Positions 19,754-31,439 of a DNA stretch of 64,000 bases are shown piece after piece. The notes beneath the pieces are model-generated. The model was not told the DNA's origin and ran no database searches. It was given only the letters and a program-made list of their open reading frames with translations. The DNA is taken from contig CM068367.1 in NCBI GenBank assembly GCA_034769895.1, forward strand, positions 351,417,111 to 351,481,110, given 5' to 3'. A program made the translations under genes and the position numbers. How positions within the stretch are numbered: the stretch's first letter is position 1; the number at the start of each line of letters is the position of its first letter. This DNA comes from Magicicada septendecula (lineage: Eukaryota > Arthropoda > Insecta > Hemiptera > Cicadidae).

Positions 19754-22059
19754 TAATAATAACATGCACTACTATTTGTTAGTTTCGTATATTAGAGTAT
19801 TTATTTTTACTAAAATTGAATAAACTAACAAATGAAAAAGTAAATTAAAATTCCTATGAAAATAATAAAGCAGAAGCTACAAGAAATATATGGATACCAA
19901 CCAATCCACAGTATAAACTAACAAGAAGATTCAATTGGGGAAAAAAGTCGAAGGCTGAAGAAAATATAAATTTTATTATTGCCCTTTATAAACCAAACGA
20001 AGACTTTCTTTGTGATCCGTACTTTGTGATCCAAAATTCATGAATTAATTTTAGAAAATTAAAAGTTTTTAGACGAGGAAGAAGTATAGAATACTATACC
20101 GTTTCTGCCTTTAATTGATAAAAATTAATTTTAACGTTTTTAATAATCTTTTAAATACAGCACCGACAAATTTCATGTAATCGCTATCATTGAGTTTTTA
20201 AGCTAACATTAAGCAGCTTATGTACCGCCCACAGAATTTATCAAATTTTTAAAAAGTTATCGTATTTAAAATAAATTTGTGAGTGTTAACAAAGAAACTA
20301 AATAAATAAATAAATAAACTAGGTGTGTCAACTGTTACAGATCTTAGAGTTAGTTTATCTATAATACTTTCTGTAAAAATTGACGTTTTTTAAAATTTAT
20401 GTGAAATATTCTGAAACATTCGCAATTTTAAGTCAGACAAATTTTTGGTAGGCAGATTCTAAACAGTCAGAAAATTTTGTATTCGATACACAGAATAGGC
20501 TACGCAGAGTAGGCTAGTGAAAATAGCCTATTCAAAGCCTCAATAAAAGCTCCGTCGCGGTATATGTCTGAAGGTTTATTAATACAAATCAAGGAATGTA
20601 TCTTAAGTGCTGGAAAGCTTTTAGGAGTATAATATAAATATTTAATGCTTAGCCGTGCCGTGTAAATTATATATTAACCTGTAGGAGTTGGGTTCATTTC
20701 ACTCAGCACGGTCCAATTGCTTTCGTTTACTTGTGTGTAAATGTTCATGATATGCCCAATACTTTCGTAGTCTGTTATGTATAAACATATAGGGTTACAT
20801 TGTTTTGTCAAATTGTAACAATTATACAATACAATTTTTTAATATATATACAATTAAATTAAATTCACATGTATGTACATTATCTTCGGATGGATGCTCC
20901 GTGATGGCTCTTAAACCGTCTTAAAGTGTTTATGAAATTTTGAACGTTTCGAACAATGATGTGAGTTATATTAAATACACTTCACATTCGACTCAAACAA
21001 TTTAGCCTACTATAAATCATCCAAGAAAAATAATATATAACGAATTGATATAGCAAACCAATTCTGTTAGGATTACATAATATATGAAATAATATTATAA
21101 TAAGCAGTGAATTGTATGAATTATTTAGGAAAATGTAATTAAATTTTAAAAGAGATTTATAAGTATGTAAATTCATGTATGTATATAATTGAGGGTAGGT
21201 TACAGTATAAACACGAGATGTAATATCCACTATACGGAAGTGACAGAACTTCATTTTTATGACGTCATAAACGTTTTGGAGTTAAGCAACAGGCAAGTGT
21301 GTACACTTGTGAGCAAAGTGTGTTTACATTACGTCTTATTGGCAATGTATATTTTATTCACTTCACTGTCTATGCATTTTAAAACAGTCACTCACACTAG
21401 AAATGTCTCATATGTGTTTTTTTTTTTTGCAATATTATATTACTTGTGCATATGTCAATCCGAGGTTGCATATGTAGTATTTTTCACGCGTTGGTGAACT
21501 AGCGTATTGATTTCAGTAGTGATTCAATAGTGTATACATTTTTACGATCTTTAAAAACGTTTTATTCAACATCAGTGTACTTAATTTATTCAACAACGTT
21601 TTATTCAATTCTCTTGGCTGTACTGACGTATAAACACGACACACAATAAATAATTAAAATTACTGCTCAACCATTGTGCTCATAACAACGGTGTTTCCTA
21701 GCGAATTAGTCTCTATTTTATCTACACCGTTTTTAGCCATTTATAGAGACTACTCTTGAAGTGTATGAACGAATTAGTTACTGAGCGATAACAACGTTAC
21801 TCCACTGCGTAATGGAGATAGTGTTCTTCCTAATAGCAAAAATCGCGCAGTGTTCGAGCGAAATGTTACTATTTTAAAAACAGTGAAAGACGGTGAAAAA
21901 ATATTTCAGACGATATTTATTCGAGAGACGGTGAAAAAATATTTTCAGTTTTTTCAAAGGGAATAAAAGTGTTGAATTTTGTGCTTTCGAATTGCGGTGA
22001 CCATGCTTTCGTTTCAAATATCGCTCTCCTAACACGTTTACGGCGCACAATTGTACTAT
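19754..22059. other. AT-rich intergenic sequence, no gene seen
   Basis: Chance ORFs only, for example 20982-21254 on the minus strand and 21189-21497 on the plus strand. None shows a domain. No repeat boundary is supported. Confidence 0.45.
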
Positions 22060-22720
22060 AATCTTACTAAATATTATGTCAAAACACCACACCATACTGT
22101 CACTTTTGACTTGTGGAGAAATCTCTCGATTAGTTCTCGTGGATTCTCTATCGTCCAGAAACGGGAGTTTTCGTTGCTCACAAATCCATTCAAATGGAAA
22201 TGTACTTCGTCATTCATCATTACAACGGCGTTAGCATCTTCGGTAAGAATGGCCAGGGTTTTCTCACGAAAGTCTCTGCGTTATGCTAAATCCCCTTTGG
22301 CCAGCTGGACAATCATAATTTTTATTAATGTAATTTAATCTCGTCGTGTAAGATGCGTGACGTACCCAATGGCTGACGCCTAGCGGAAAGTCAGGGACCA
22401 GCAAGATCCGCCCTTCTCACTGTGGTAACGTTTTCCAGGGTCCATACTGAACGGAGAAGGCCAGGTGGGTTTTCTCTTCATGATCCCGTAGTTCTAAATG
22501 CTTGAACCCGTCGGAGTACAGTATTTCAATCTGGAATTGCACCTCGACGATGAACATTGAACTTTCAACTGAAAAGACATTGGACAGTACGCCTAACTAC
22601 GGCATCACTGTTTCTAAAAAACTGCCGACGGCGAACACACGATGCTCTACGTTTCAGTGCACTATGGCTACTAAAACTGCAATGTCTGCGCTGTCCGCCG
22701 GCTCAAGCTCAATGTTATCA
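22060..22720 (-). pseudogene. Tc1/mariner-superfamily transposase relic
   Basis: On the minus strand the best piece runs from about 22230 to 22085 and reads MNDEVHFHLNGFVSNENSRF, then WTIENPRELIERFLHKSKVT, then VWCG. This has the look of a DDE-domain block with the acidic pair in MNDE. Upstream in the gene sense (about 22500-22300) is a basic KRKP segment like the helix-turn-helix linker of such transposases, and further up a broken region to about 22720. Several frameshifts and stops separate the pieces, so it is dead. No terminal repeats were found. Confidence 0.65.
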
Positions 22721-23990
22721 CCCCCAGCCATGTTGAGTACTAGCCATTTGAAAAACATGCGTTTCCTGTGCTCCACCTTGTTTATACAGACATTCATGCA
22801 ACTCACTACAGTAAAAAGTCTTCCATAACAAAACGTTAGTTTAACTGCACAGTTTTAAACTCATATCGTTTAATAGTTAGTACCTCACAAACGCTTGTTT
22901 TTCACATGTTAATACGTCTGTCTACACTAGGCCACGAAGTCGGAGTGAATTATTATTTTGAGAAGTAAAACTTGCCTGAAATATCATATATTTGTTAAGT
23001 ACTTAGAAACCTTTTGTTGTTTTAACGGGCGTTGGTTTTACAAAATTTACACAGCACCTCAAGATAAATACGTATTCTGTTTAAACGCGTTTAAAATAAT
23101 CGTTAAACCTGAAGCGTTGAATCTGCTATTTTTATTTGCAGGCCTTATCTTATTTCTCGTGGCAGTGTTTACTCGGCCGACAGTGTAAATTGAATTTTAT
23201 CATTCCGTTTGACGCCACTTCATTAGCGTCTCTTTACACAACGCTACCAAAACCATTTACGGTTTATTTCTCTTCGCTCACAGTGTTCTCTGTAGCCTAA
23301 TGAGACTATATAATGTTAAACATTCTGTCTAAGCTAAAAACGTAAGTTAATTTCTTGGTAATTTAACAGAGAATAGAGTAAAAGTAATTTATGCTTATAT
23401 AATAAGTGCCTTTACAAAAATAAAGAAATGCTCTTAAAACACTTCAAATCTTCTGCCAAAAAATTGTATGACTAATCGACTACTACAGAATAAATATAAT
23501 AAATAAATATACATACATATATATATTGCAACAATACATATATTTGCATATTTGCCCAGGGCGGTATGTTTTATATTGTAATTAGTGTAAATAGAATAAG
23601 GAACAGTTTTATACAATTTTGTGCCGGAAAATGCAAGCTCTGTCCTGTCTAGAGTGCACCTGCTTCGATAGTTAAAAATACGGCGTGTGTGTATTTGTGT
23701 GCGTGAAGCCAGCTGCGACAAGAATATGGGGTGACGCGTACGAATTGTTTGTTGTCAATTAATCAGGTCTTAACAGGATTATAATAAACTAATTACTTGT
23801 GTTAAACCTGTAAACAAAGACTTACACCAATTATAAAGACACCATTACATTGAGGGATTTTTTATGAATATGGTGATGTAAAATTTATTGCCAAAGGTGC
23901 AATATTAAAGATACTATTAAATTAATATTAATTACTAGTGTAATTGAAGAGTAATTAATATGTGTGGTATATGTGAGTGACCAGAAAAAA
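22721..23990. other. no gene seen
   Basis: The plus-strand ORF at 22958-23188 has a hydrophobic end but no known domain and no supporting splice context. The minus ORF 23434-23721 looks like chance. Short TA and ATAC runs lie near 23505-23525. Confidence 0.4.
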
Positions 23991-24059
23991 ATTACGCAAA
24001 CAATGATATCGCTCATGTGACGAGTATGTTCATGAGTTCGCGATAATTAACCAAAAAGT

Positions 24060-24450
24060 GAGTGTAATAAAAAGGACGCTTTGGCGCGAACTGACCATCT
24101 TTAGCTTGTCGAAAACAGGTCTGTACCTGTCAAATCGCCACCAGTATAAATACCACTGGCAATTTTGGGCGATGACACACTCAGACTCAAGAAATCTACA
24201 CACGACGTCACGCTACCCGATTGCAGATCGACCAGGACACACACACTGTACCACAGTCACACCAAGACGTAAGGAGGAACTCTGGAGCATCACCAACAGC
24301 AACAACCCATAGAGACAACAAACACCGCATCAGCATAGTCATCATCATCATCATTATCAGCATCAGTATACTCTCAGGATTCTGCACACACACACACACG
24401 CGCGCGCGCGCAACAGTAACGGCAGATATACGCAGGTGAAAAAAAATTAT
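24060..24450 (+). promoter_or_regulatory. TATA/initiator island, possible decayed LTR
   Basis: A GC-richer stretch in AT-rich DNA with GTATAAATACC at about 24145 and an initiator-like ACTCAGACTC about 35 bases later, followed by CA-rich sequence, ATC repeats and an alternating CA/CG run. The architecture resembles the solo LTR at 19.2 kb, but I could not place TG/CA ends or a target duplication. The ORFs across it have no recognisable product. Confidence 0.35.
24338..24411 (+). repeat. ATC repeats and CA/CG alternating tract
   Basis: (ATC)n at about 24338-24356, then (CA)n followed by (CG)n at about 24386-24411. The alternating purine-pyrimidine run could adopt Z-DNA under supercoiling. Confidence 0.75.
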
Positions 24451-25152
24451 ATTTTATTGTGAAGAGAGCTCTCGAAAAGAACTTAAATATGAACAGATAA
24501 TAATTAGAGTTTTAAAGTAAAATAGTAGTTAGATAAGAGAGTGTAATTTAACAACAACTTGTAGAAAAGAAATACTAATCTTTTGTTGTATTTTTGGGTG
24601 TGTCAGTATAAACCAATAAAAGATTGGAAGTAAATGTAATATCATATTTATTTGTTTATAGCAACAATAAATTCATTATTGAATCTTAATATTATTTTGT
24701 TTGTAAATGAGTGTCTATCATTAATTAAAATTTGAGTTAATTTCAGACACACAAATAAAAAAGAATTTAAATAACTTGTTTAACATGTTTGTTTAGTTAA
24801 TAGGATTATATGGGTGTTTATTTTTGTTGTATGTTATGAATAGCATAGCAGGTTACAGATTTGTAAAGCTTATAAAGGTGAATATTTATTTGTATAATGT
24901 TTGAAATTTTAATAGTTAAATATGTTTCTATCAATTAATAAATCTTAGAATGATTATTTTGAAACGGTTTTAAATGATTATTTCATATCAACAACATCTC
25001 ACTCCTCTTTAAAAATTATTTAATTATTGTGCAACTAATTTAAAAATACTTGACGCAACGATAAACAAAATCCTGCGACCTGGCAGGTGTAATACATATT
25101 ACAGTTGCGTTGAGAATGTGATAATATATTTATATAATTGTTGTAAAGTTGC

Positions 25153-25187
<35 letters not shown>

Positions 25188-25229
25188 CAATCACTTTCTG
25201 CTACAGTCCGTTTCTTGATGTATATAATA
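24451..25229. other. no gene seen, ends in a (TA)n tract
   Basis: AT-rich, with a pure TA run at about 25157-25186. No coding sequence. Confidence 0.5.
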
Positions 25230-25314
25230 CTATAATATTTATAACTAAATTTACCTCAAGATATACTTTAATCAAACGTATATCTTGAGGTAAATTTAGT
25301 TATAAATATTATAG
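25230..25314. repeat. 37-bp perfect inverted repeat, 11-base loop
   Basis: Arms 25230-25266 and 25278-25314 are exact reverse complements. The right arm, reading TATCTTGAGGTAAATTTAG and on to (TA)n, closely resembles the tail of the Penelope-like element at 37.6 kb read on its own strand (TATCTTGAGGTAATTTC then ATAAATATTA). I infer two inverted Penelope tail fragments joined head to head. Confidence 0.7.
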
Positions 25315-26452
25315 TAATATATATATATAGTAACGTTACAAATAATATTATGATGGATACAATTCTATGTTTATACCCGACGCAACTGTATTGTAAGTAA
25401 ACCAGTGGCTAGGTCGTAGGATTTTGTGTTCGTTGCGTTAACTATTATTACTGCAGTAACTCTTTTTTTATAGAGGAGTGAGACGTTGATGACGTGAAAT
25501 AACTAGTTCAAATATTTATCATTGATTTATTAATTGTTACGTTAAACAGATATTTAAATATTGAAAATAAAATATATGGACTCAGAATTTCAGAATATTT
25601 CCTTTTATAAGAAGATGCAACGACATAATATTATACCTCTTAACACAATAATAACATATAATACCTGTAACACACAATAATAACATATAAACATTAAAAA
25701 AAAAACACATACGAAAATAAAGAATTATAAAATTATTGTAAATTGCTTGGGTGTCTGACAAGAGCATCAACTTTGAATCATTATTAAAATTTTAATTCAT
25801 AGAAAATCATCTGCGAAAGTAGTATTATATTTATTAACTTAAATTGAAAGTTTACTAATGATATTTTTATAAAATTATAAAATAATATTTACTTTTAGTA
25901 TAATAATAAGTATTTATAACAGAGCACTCTTTTAAATTAACTGGAAACATTATTTTTAGTAAAACTTAAAATTACATATTATTTATTTTACTTTAAATAT
26001 TTACATTATTTACGTTTATCTGTTGGTCTGTACGTTTCGTCAGCTCATACTTCACTTATTGTGTATGTTCTTTTACACAAAGAACACTGTGTGTCTACTT
26101 ACAGATGTGATGTGTTTTTTTATTTCTCCCTCATCTTTAGATGAAAGGAAAAAGTATCTACCAAACATAACAGTCTAAAACTATTAGTTGAATGTAAAGT
26201 GTAAAGAGGAACCAAAATATTGTAGTTTCTGATCGTCTTCCAGAATTATTGTAACTTCAAGTTATTTAAATTTTTTTGCTCATTGTTCAGCTATCTAAAT
26301 ATACCTGATATCATTTGTATAAAATATTAATTAATAACTCACTCCAATAGAATCGCATTATCCATTAATGTGTTATCCGTGGGGGGAAACCTTTCACAAC
26401 CTATTAGGCCTAACTATTCGCATTACTTAAAACCATAGAAAGTACATAATAT
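25315..26452. other. no gene seen
   Basis: Very AT-rich sequence with a short (TA)n at 25317-25328 and chance ORFs only. Confidence 0.5.
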
Positions 26453-26482
26453 TATTACGGTATTATTAATAATACCGTAATA
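26453..26482. repeat. 30-bp perfect palindrome
   Basis: TATTACGGTATTATT is followed directly by its reverse complement with no loop. Right of it is a GC-richer patch and then (ATT)n at about 26587-26605. It may mark the end of an unrecognised element. Confidence 0.75.
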
Positions 26483-27889
26483 TGGGGGCTGCGGATACAG
26501 CAACTACCGGCTAGCTATACAATCGTCACACTAAACACAAAAGCCGCGCGGTGTGCCTTGGTTCTTAACGAACTGTTGAGCAAAGGTATTATTATTATTA
26601 TTGTATTATTATTGTTATTATTAATGTATTGTTATGTTTACGATTTATCGACACACCAACTGGCCGGACAATCTGTTTAAGACGTTAGAAGACATGTAGA
26701 CTATGCGCTGTTGCGCTGTTTAAACAGTATCTTCACTTTAATGAAAAAAAAACTGACTCCACAAATCAAGTTTGACGTCGAGTTTGGATTGAAGAAACAT
26801 TCCGTAGACGACATTCGTAAGTAAATACAATGATTGTAACAGAGTAACATTTGGTGACGATTTAAACACGCGTAAAACCAATGCAACTGAAAGCAAACAA
26901 ATGCAACCTCTAAAACAGAAGACCAGAAACCGTATTTAATTTTATCAAAATGCATCACCATCCCCATTAAATACGTCCCGTTTCATAAATGTAATTCTAA
27001 GGAGCACCCGTGGAGAGGCCACTCTCACCAGCAAGTTTATATATGGACCTTTAAAAAATATGGGCAGTTAGTAGCTCGAGATCTGGCCGTGGTACGTCGA
27101 TGGCGTGTTTGCTGTATGGCCACACGGATGGCTGACACACATCACAGTAATATCCAGCATTCTGTGCAGTACCGCTACTAATTCAGCATACTCAGAAATG
27201 AAGTAGGAAATTCAAGCAACCGATACATGAATACCTAATGCAGTGGTAGCCAGATTGTATCGAGCAGTAAAAATGATGGCGAGCTCGGTAAAGCTCACGA
27301 ACGCACTCGGTAAAGCTCACGGAATGAGGAACTGGCAATATTGGAAAGTATAGTATTTGAGAACAAGTATAAATAAAGACAAATGTGAAACGTCATACGT
27401 GGAAAGTTAGAGGCAAACACACGTAAAAAAAGGCACATGTTAGTAGCTTCGTAATCTGTGGATGTAAAGGGAGTGACGGATGCCACCAGTCACGTACTCA
27501 AGACGCAAAACAGACGAACAGTATAATATATACAAAAGAAAATAAATAATGTTTTCCAGACAAGGTCATATGAAAAAGTCAGACGAGGAATTTACAAGAT
27601 TTTCAGCAGAGACAGTGTGACTCAAAGCCTGTTCGTCAGAAAAAGCGCCTACGTATTCTCTCAGTAACATATGGTGTGGAAAACCACTTTACCAAGATTA
27701 AGTTATTGTATGCATAGATTTTATATTTTTGTTTTGCAAAGAAAATACAAATTGTATTTATACAAAATAAAAGAAAAATGTATATACAACAAAATTTTGG
27801 GTTCAGTCTCTTTAACACAATGCGGTAGGTTACAATTTTCTATTTCGACTCTCCTACGTTAATTATTTTAATTAATTGTCAGGAGTTCA
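26483..27889. other. no gene seen
   Basis: Contains a 16-bp direct repeat CTCGGTAAAGCTCACG at about 27284 and 27306, and chance ORFs such as 26701-26967 on the minus strand. Nothing codes recognisably. Confidence 0.4.
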
Positions 27890-28024
27890 TTGCAACCGGT
27901 TATTATAAGCATTCGAAATGAAGTCTCCTGATTTGGTTCAATTTTTATACTTTTGGTATTTTATTTGAAGTAACTCTTGATGTTTGAGTTTCTTTCAGTA
28001 ATTAAATATTATATACCATATTAG
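27890..28024 (+). repeat. direct repeat X, copy 1
   Basis: Similar over about 140 bases to 28751-28890. Shared blocks include AAGCATTCGAAA, GTAACTCTTGATG and CAGTAATTAAATATTATAT. The two copies bracket the first part of unclassified repeat copy B, about 860 bases apart. Confidence 0.65.
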
Positions 28025-28243
28025 AAAATTATAATATCTTCTGTAAGTATATGTTATATTATTATATTTGTACTTTATGCATGTTTCTCAGACACAATCT
28101 GCACCTTCAGACGTTACTCCATATATTAACGAATAATCTATTTCTACTTCGATTATAAAAAAAATTTCTATTGTTGTACTGTTTGTTTACGTAATCAGCT
28201 GTTTTGCTGGTTATATTAAAAAAAAACCGGTACTTTTGCAATA

Positions 28244-28745
28244 ATAGTACCTGAAATAATTTATGATGTTTCTATTATGCGTCAGTCGGTAATCGATACG
28301 TAGTGAATATTGTTTTTAATTTTATTAAAATTGTAGAAAACAAATTAAACAATCGTTTTATGCCATTAAATTATTTGTTTTCAGATGTAATTGTTTTTCA
28401 TTGTCATGCAATTTTTGTGCGGAGTGTTTCTATTAATATTATATGTTAAACCTACGTCTGTAACAGAAAAACATGGTGTTGTTAGATTAAAAGGTAAACT
28501 GAAAGAACGCAGAATAACGAATAAACCTTTAAAATAATCGCTTTTTTGTGCAAATTACAACAAAATCAACTTAAAATAAGGCAGGTTGGCCCAAGGGTTG
28601 GTAGACATGTTTCACGTTATGTGACAGTACTAGTTTTCCGCTTTAAACGTTAAATTTTATATATTCTTTTGTCGCCAAACCCCGTTTGAGCTTTTAAACT
28701 TTTTATGATTTAGTACTATATTGACAATGTTTTAGTATGTTATGT
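28244..28745. repeat. unclassified repeat, copy B first part
   Basis: Matches 12666-13139 in order, with many substitutions and indels. Similarity to copy A stops at about 28745 and resumes at about 30925, so about 2.2 kb of extra DNA splits this copy. Confidence 0.55.
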
Positions 28746-28750
28746 AAGAA

Positions 28751-28890
28751 ATTTCAACCCTTTTTGATAAGCATTCGAAAACAGTGACTCTTGATTTTTT
28801 TGAATTTCTATACTTCTAAAATTTTCTTTGAAAGTAACTCTTGATGTCTGAGTTTCTTCCAGTAATTAAATATTATATATATTGTATTAG
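28751..28890 (+). repeat. direct repeat X, copy 2
   Basis: The second copy of the roughly 140-bp sequence at 27890-28024. It starts right where copy B of the unclassified repeat is interrupted. Confidence 0.65.
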
Positions 28891-29460
28891 CAAATAATTT
28901 ATTTTCTTATTATTTTTGATATTGTATTTGCATATATATTGCAACGATACAGCCATACGCTGTATTAGGCATTAATTTAAATAAATATAAAATTTGTAGA
29001 ATTTGTATAAGTTACGGGTAAATGGACAGGTCTGAGATTGTAAAAATATTTCATTGTTAGATTAGGGGAGAAATTAACCTGTTCCGACACGCAGTGAACA
29101 CCTGCTCAATTGTATGTGTGTTACACGTGTATCTTGTGTGTGTTAGTGATGCATGCAAAGACAGGAATCTCAGCAACCCGCCCCAAGTAATTAATAAAAT
29201 AATTATTTTAATTCACTGTGCGAAAACTAATTAGTGTATGATCAAACCAAAGGCACCAAAGTGTGTGAAATTTATAGTTATCCCCAGTGAAAAGATGACG
29301 TTAATAGAACACGCTATGCAAAGACAGTGCAAAATAAACGTACCAAAAATACGCAAATTACCCTAAGACGCTCAAATTAATATAGTGAGTGCTTAATCGA
29401 ATTAGCTATGATTTGTGCTGTCTCGATTCCGTGCAAAACATTGCTATTTGCTAATAATTG
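28891..29460. other. no gene seen
   Basis: Part of the DNA that splits repeat copy B. It contains (CA/TG)-rich bits near 29110-29145 and no coding sequence. Confidence 0.4.
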
Positions 29461-30060
29461 CAAATAGTTGAAAAGGCTCGGGAGTGGGGGCTGTCACGCG
29501 ATATGCAGGTATCGACAGGACGATTTTGGAGCCAACTGGCGCGGAATCTCGAGATGGTATAAATTAAGGGTTCGACCAAAAACCCTTCTCTTCATTTCAA
29601 GACACAGTTGCAGTCGGACATGCTGTCCGTTCGCAAAACAGTTTTATTTTTATTTCTATTACAAGTCGCAGTAACGAAAGAAATAACGTTCGTTAAATTC
29701 ACGACAATATTCCGGAAAAAGTAAATACCGAAATATTAAGTCTACCAAGAGTATATACGGAAAAGCTACCAGAGCGACGAGGGATGCTGGACGTTAGAAG
29801 ATGTTTAAGATCTACCTTGCAGCAGATAACAACTCTCTGATGAGGAACACACTGCTGGAGAGCGACGCTGGACTCTAGACGTATCCAGGAACACACACTG
29901 CTGGAGAGCGACGCTGGACTCTAGACGTATCCAGGAACACGCTGCTGGAGAGCGACGCTGGACTCTAGACGTATCCAGGACCACGCCAGGATAGGAGGAA
30001 TGGAAAACTAACTCTGGACAACGCTGGACCCCGGACAACAAGTCGTAAGATCATCAGAAA
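29461..30060 (+). mobile_element. LTR-promoter-like island with minisatellite
   Basis: GC-richer sequence with GGTATAAATTAAGG at about 29554 and an initiator-like TTCATTTCAAG about 35 bases later, then a minisatellite of about 45 bp (see 29844). By analogy with the solo LTR at 19.2 kb this could be an LTR or its leader. It lies inside the insertion that splits repeat copy B. No ends or target duplication were found. Confidence 0.35.
29844..29977 (+). repeat. 44-46 bp minisatellite, three units
   Basis: Units start at 29844, 29888 and 29934. They share CTGCTGGAGAGCGACGCTGG and ACTCTAGACGTATCCAG almost without change. They differ mainly in the number of CA steps after GGAACA. The near identity shows recent expansion. 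Confidence 0.9.
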
Positions 30061-30795
30061 TCGAGGTGACATGCGTAATGCATTTTAAATGATTAAAAAA
30101 AAAGAGCTCATAAAGACTATATCAAAATACAATAAATTAAAACAAAGAAAAATTTATACTTAGTAATAATATTTTAAAATGTAGATAAATGTTTAGTCGT
30201 AAGAATGAGCGATCGCATCTAAAAAAATTAATAAATAAAAGAGAATTTAAAGTAGAGAGAGAGTAGAGTTTATTATCAAAATAAATAGTTAAATTGATTT
30301 TATATTTGAATTATAGGAAGGATTAATTTAAAGTTGAATATTAAAACAAATGCCAGTCTACAAGCAATTAATATAAATTTAAATTGAATTTTAAACATTG
30401 GTATAGACTGAGCGAGTACAGGTCAGATCTGAGTTAAGAAAATTTATTTCAAAGAACATTTTAATTTTATATTTAATTAATAAACCAATTTATTAACATG
30501 TCTAGATATAAGATTATTAACATGTTTAGATTAAGATTATTAACCTGTCTAGATATAAGAGATTTTTAAATATGTGTAACGCTGCATATCATAAGATATA
30601 AACTTTTAATAATGAGCAATATCGTGACCGACAATTATTAATGATGTTTATGAATATTTATAATATTGAGAAAATAATAAATATGAATTTTAAATACTGA
30701 TAAATAAAAATACTCTTATTATAGTTACACCTGGTATCATTATACAAACTGCATAAATTACAGTATATCGAATTTATATTAAATATTGTTGTATT
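30061..30795. other. no gene seen
   Basis: AT-rich with three spaced copies of a short TTAACATGTCTAGAT-like block at about 30493-30555. No coding sequence. Confidence 0.4.
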
Positions 30796-30838
30796 AATGG
30801 CTCCCAAAGAACGTGGGGCTATACAAATTAAATTACAT
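30796..30838 (-). repeat. motif shared with the Penelope-type end at 42.07 kb
   Basis: TGGCTCCCAAAGAACGTGGG and the following ATACAAATTAAATTACAT match 42070-42112 (TGGCGCTCCAAAAGCGTGGG, then ATACACAAATTTAATTACAT) with small indels. Because the second copy lies beside a decayed hammerhead motif, I infer this is a fragment of a Penelope-type terminus. Confidence 0.45.
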
Positions 30839-30924
30839 GTAAATTTATACACATTAATCGTTGTAATATATGGTTTCAATGGAATCCGCAAAAATACGTC
30901 TTCTGCTATAACCGCAACACATTT

Positions 30925-31384
30925 GCGTAAATAAACGTAATGTTCGGTAGATCAGGTTTAAATACATTTTTGTAGTGACAGAATAAATCCGTTAAGAACA
31001 TTTTAAGTGTAGGTTCAGCATGTTTATGGATGAAGAAGAAGAAAACGCTGGATTTTCACTGCAATGCTTAGTACTGTTTGCTTTCAGTTGCATTGCTTTA
31101 CGCATGTCGTAGTTGTCATCAAATGTTACTCAGTTACAATCGTTGTATTTACTTATTAAACGTTATAGTTTGCCAAACCATGATTTCTGTTATCTATAAA
31201 CAATAAACTAAGAAACCAAAACACTATTACGTTACATTAAAACGTTAGGTATTTTGACATTACATTCAACACTAATTTAAATATTACAATTGATATTCAT
31301 CTTTTCCTTCACTGCGTAATGATCGATATTATCTTGCACTCAAAACATTGATAACCGTAGTCCTGGTACAATTATTGGGAATCT
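30925..31384. repeat. unclassified repeat, copy B second part
   Basis: Resumes the match to copy A (about 13260-13783). The clearest anchors are GTTCAGCATGTTTATG with the GAAGAAGAAGAAAACGCT block, TATTAAACGTTATA, AACAATAAACTA and TTATTGGGAA. Confidence 0.6.
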
Positions 31385-31439
31385 ACAAAAAAAAAACCTT
31401 TTATGTTTACATTTTTATTGATTTTAATAAGTTGAAAAA

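Noticed and set aside
29805-30041. Minus ORF with repeated LDTSRVQRRSPA peptide
   Set aside because: The repeat is the 45-bp minisatellite. No evidence that it is coding.
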